DNA from: Phycisphaerales bacterium
GTDB lineage: Bacteria > Planctomycetota > Phycisphaerae > SM23-33
Reading direction: 5' to 3'
Assembly: GCA_003485185.1 (NCBI GenBank)
Contig: DNAS01000110.1
Coordinates: 837 to 8,766 of the forward strand
DNA length: 7,930 bases
Shown here: piece after piece, positions 5,516 through 7,930 of the stretch
Position numbering within the stretch: position 1 is the first letter of the stretch
How the letters are laid out: every line of letters starts with the position of its first letter
Made by a program: the position numbers and the translations under genes
The notes under the pieces: model-generated
What the model was told of the DNA's origin: nothing
The model's database searches: none
Seen by the model: only the letters and a program-made list of their open reading frames with translations

Positions 5516-7114
5516 GGTCTCCAGCACGGTGTACCCGCATTCGCGCAGCGTCTTGGCCACCACCTGCCGGATGGGCTGCTCGTCCTCGACGACCAGGAGA
5601 GTGCCAGAGCCGCGGGGTAGCTCGCGGGGCGCTTCGGCTTTGGCGAGCGTCGGCGCGGTCTCGGCGACGCGAGGCAGGTAGATGCGAAACGTCGTGCCGT
5701 GGTCGACCTCGCTGTAGACGGTGACGTATCCGCCGGACTGCTTGACGAACCCGTGGACCATGGCCAGCCCGAGACCGGTGCCCTGGCCTGGGCCCTTGGT
5801 GGTGAAAAACGGCTCGAAGATGTGCCGGAGGGTCTCGGCGTTCATCCCCGCGCCGGTGTCGCTGACGACGATCATGACCTGCGGACCGGGCTTCGAGCCC
5901 AGGTGCCGGCGAACGAAGCCCTCGTCGAACTCGAAGTTGCCCGTCTCGATCGTCAGCCGACCCCCTCGGGGCATCGCGTCGCGCGCGTTGAGCACCAGGT
6001 TCATCAGCGCCTGCTGGAACTGCCCGGCGTCCAGTTTCACATTGCCCAAGTCGGGCGCCAGCTCGAAAGACAGGTGGATGTCCTCGCCCAGAACCCGCGG
6101 AAGCGATTTGGCCAGTTCGTCGATCAGCCGGTTCAGGTTCACCACCTCCGGCCGCAAAATCTGCTGGCGGCTGAAGGCCAGCAGTTGTTCCGAAATTTTC
6201 GCAGAACGGTCGGATGCTTCCAGAATCTGCTGAACAAACTCCGTGCCGTCTTTCCGGACCATCTCCCCGCGGAGCAGCATCTCGGCGTATCCCTTGACGA
6301 CGGTCAACTGATTGCGGAAGTCATGGGCAACGCCGCCGGCCAGCAGCCCGATCGCCTCGAGGCGCTGCGCCTGGACGAACTGCTCCTGTAAGTGCTTGTA
6401 GTCGGTAATGTCCTGGATGAGCCCCTCATATTCGGCGAGTTTCCCCTGTTCTCCGGATCGCAAAATGGCCGTGTTTCGCACCCAGCGGACCTGACCGCTT
6501 TTATGCAGGATTCGATGTTCCAGAAGATCAACCTTCTCCCCTGCTTCCATTCGTCGGGACCGATCAAGAATCATTGCCTGGTCTTCCGGATGCACGATCC
6601 GGATCCACAGGTCCGGGGCGGCCTGATATTCTTCCGGGCTGTATCCGGTCACGCCCTGGCAACCGGGGCCGTGAATGATTTCCGCAATCTTCCCGTCCCG
6701 TACCCGAACGGTGTAGAGATAATCCGTCACGGATTCCACAAGGGACCGGTATCGTTCCTCACTGCCGCGAAGGGCCTCCTCGGCCTTGGCGTGTTCGGCC
6801 CGGGTACGAAGGGCCGTGATTCCGTAGGCCAGATCGCCCGCCAATTCCTCCAGCAATTCGAGTTCGTGTTCGTCGAACGCCTCCGGCTGGGCGGAGTAGA
6901 TGTTCAAGGCGCCAAAGGTTCTCCTGCCGTCAGAAATCGGCAACGTGATCGACGACTGGTAACCCCGCTCGATCGCCTGCTCTCGCCAGGGTGCGAACTT
7001 CGGGTCGGACAGCCTGTTATGGCAGATGGAGGGCCTGCCCGTCCGGATGGCGGTACCTGTGGGCCCGCGCCCCTGCTCGGTGTCGTCCCAGGTGATGTCC
7101 GCCGTCGCGAGGTA
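5516..7114 (-). CDS. Kinase segment 2: rest of GAF, PAS, HisKA, HATPase, start of receiver
   Basis: About 533 codons. It opens with the remainder of the GAF domain (YLATADITWDDTEQGRGPTG to LAYGITALRTRAE), then a third PAS domain (YRSLVESVTDYLYTV to IQDITDYKHLQEQ). The H-box is 'LLAGGVAHDFRNQLTVV', with the phospho-acceptor His codon at 6323-6325; an Arg replaces the first Asn of the common HDFNN form. ATP-binding motifs are intact: N-box NLVLNARDAMPRGG, G1 DTGAGM (5843-5860), F-box IFEPFFTTK and G2 GQGTGLGLAMVHG. A linker leads to the receiver start, LLVVEDEQPIRQVV, with its acidic pocket (VVEDE). Beyond the break this frame adds 25 unrelated residues and stops at 5441-5443. If the break is real, the product is a kinase without a working receiver. 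Confidence 0.85.
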
Positions 7115-7116
7115 CC

Positions 7117-7930
7117 GTCCTCGCAGCCTGCCCAGGCCATGGGGCGCACGCGCTTGGCATGGTCCTGCTCGGCGTAGCCCACCCAGGCCATCCGGTAGCC
7201 CCCCACGTCCACCACGATGCGGCAAATCGTATCGAGCAACTCCTGTTCGTCGGCGGCGCGGATCAGCGCCTGGTTGCAGTCGCTGATCGTCCGCAGGGCG
7301 CGGTTCGTCCGCCGCAGTTCTTCCTCGGCTTTCTTGCGATCCGTGATGTCGCGGCTGACGGTGGCCCAGCCGATGGGTGTGCCGCTGGCATTGCGGACGC
7401 TGAAGAGGTAGTAGAACATCCAGATTGGCGCGCCGGTCTGGAAGTGGCGCAGGCGGATCTCCACATCGCCGTGGCCCTCGCGCAGCACGCGCGGGAAAAA
7501 CTCTTCCGTAATGAACCGCTGGTCCTCCGGGAAGAAGTAGTCCTGCACCTTGACGCGGCAGGCGGCGGCCATGTCCGGCAGGCCGACCATGCGGATCCCG
7601 GCGGGGTTGACGTAAATCGGCTGCAATTCCAGGTCGCACATCCCGATGAATTCGCTGCTGCTGTCGGCCAGCATGACAAATCTCTGCCGCTCCATTTCCG
7701 CCTGCTTGCGCTCCGTAATGTCGCGCACCACGGCGAAAATCGCTCCCTCGGCCGGCAGCGGGAACGAGTTCCACGACAGCCAGCGATACGAACCGTCCTT
7801 GCAGCGGTATCGGTTCTCGAACCCCCGAACCGCTTCCCCGCGCGCCAACCGCTGCCCGGCGCAAACCGTAGCGTCGCGGTCGTCCGGATGCACGAAGTCC
7901 AGCCTGGGTTGGGACTTCAATTCCTCAACG
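7117..7930 (-). CDS. Kinase segment 1: PAS-PAS and start of GAF (partial)
   Basis: About 271 codons, open to the window edge (read as V-E-E-L-K-S-Q at the edge), so the start codon is not in view. The first PAS domain is cut: only its C-terminal part is present, from LDFVHPDDRD through 'YRCKDGSYRWLSWNSFPL' to VVRDITERKQAE. A full second PAS domain follows (FVMLADSSSEFIGMCD to WATVSRDITDRKKAEEEL), and then the front of a GAF domain (ALIRAADEQELLDTICRIVV, YRMAWVGYAE). The true frame stops being used at GCEDG; beyond it this frame runs on as meaningless Arg/Ser/Pro-rich sequence to 6904. Confidence 0.78.

Larger units (their letters stand above)
5241..7930 (-). pseudogene. Hybrid sensor histidine kinase, frameshifted twice, 5' end outside window
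   Basis: Three consecutive - strand segments in different frames together read as one protein of about 900 residues: PAS, PAS, GAF, PAS, HisKA, HATPase and receiver domains. No membrane segment is visible, so the visible part would be cytoplasmic, although the missing N-terminus could carry one. Each break behaves as the loss of one base: near 7115-7116 the GAF domain passes from '...AWAGCEDG' to 'YLATADITW', and near 5514-5515 the receiver passes from 'YTVLETA' to 'NAQEAIAV'. Both breaks fall inside conserved domains with sequence continuous on either side, so they are not domain boundaries. All motifs needed for kinase activity are otherwise intact, which argues for recent loss or for sequence error. 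Such proteins phosphorylate a His and then a receiver Asp in response to signals at the PAS and GAF domains. The target is unknown. The gene converges on the secretion cluster with 30 bases between the stop codons, and nothing links their functions. Confidence 0.8.

Noticed and set aside
5241..5540. Stand-alone response regulator from ATG 5540
   Set aside because: It lacks the first strand and acidic pocket of the receiver domain, which are present in the adjacent frame just upstream.
5511..7119. Programmed ribosomal frameshifting in the kinase
   Set aside because: Neither break has a slippery run of the usual A/T type or a clear downstream stimulatory structure, and both fall within domains, not between functional alternatives.
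5699..7177. Two adjoining + strand open frames (5699-6391 and 6392-7177) opposite the kinase
   Set aside because: They lie opposite clear PAS, HisKA and HATPase motifs on the - strand and show no recognisable features of their own.

Overview
The window is GC-rich throughout and carries two convergent units. The + strand (1-5210) holds a tightly packed set of envelope genes for a type II secretion system, or a closely related type IV pilus machine. The - strand (5241-7930) holds the 3' part of a large hybrid sensor histidine kinase. The long Glu/Pro/Ala linkers, the recurring 'TQPA/SQPA' segments, the unusual secretion gene order and a lipoprotein with a pseudopilin-like head suggest a member of the Planctomycetota, perhaps Phycisphaerae-like, probably environmental. 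This assignment is an inference from protein style; no phylogenetic marker gene is present.

The + strand order is: a GspL-like protein (PilM-like domain plus PilN-like domain, 5' end outside the window), a 144-base spacer rich in small repeats, a GspM/PilO-like protein, a GspC/PilP-like protein, the secretin GspD, and a small lipoprotein. From GspM onward every junction overlaps (shared A in TGATG, then ATGA, then 17 bases), so translation of these four is probably coupled. The order L-M-C-D matches pilM-pilN-pilO-pilP-pilQ of type IV pilus loci, not the usual gspC-D-E...L-M order. Together the products would form the inner-membrane platform (L, M), the periplasmic connector (C) and the outer-membrane channel (D). 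The lipoprotein is a candidate partner of the secretin. No ATPase, GspF or pseudopilin gene is in view. The unit ends in a clear rho-independent terminator.

On the - strand, PAS-PAS-GAF-PAS-HisKA-HATPase-receiver can be read continuously only if two single-base deletions are repaired, one in the GAF domain (about 7115) and one in the receiver domain (about 5514). Its 5' end lies beyond the window. Either this is a recently broken gene or the bases were lost in sequencing or assembly.

The parts that are not routine are the repeat-rich spacer at 969-1082, the pilMNOPQ-like order, the lipoprotein paired with a secretin that has an unassigned C-terminal tail, the two low-complexity regions of the secretin, and the doubly frameshifted kinase. 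I found no clear sign of a wholly new system.
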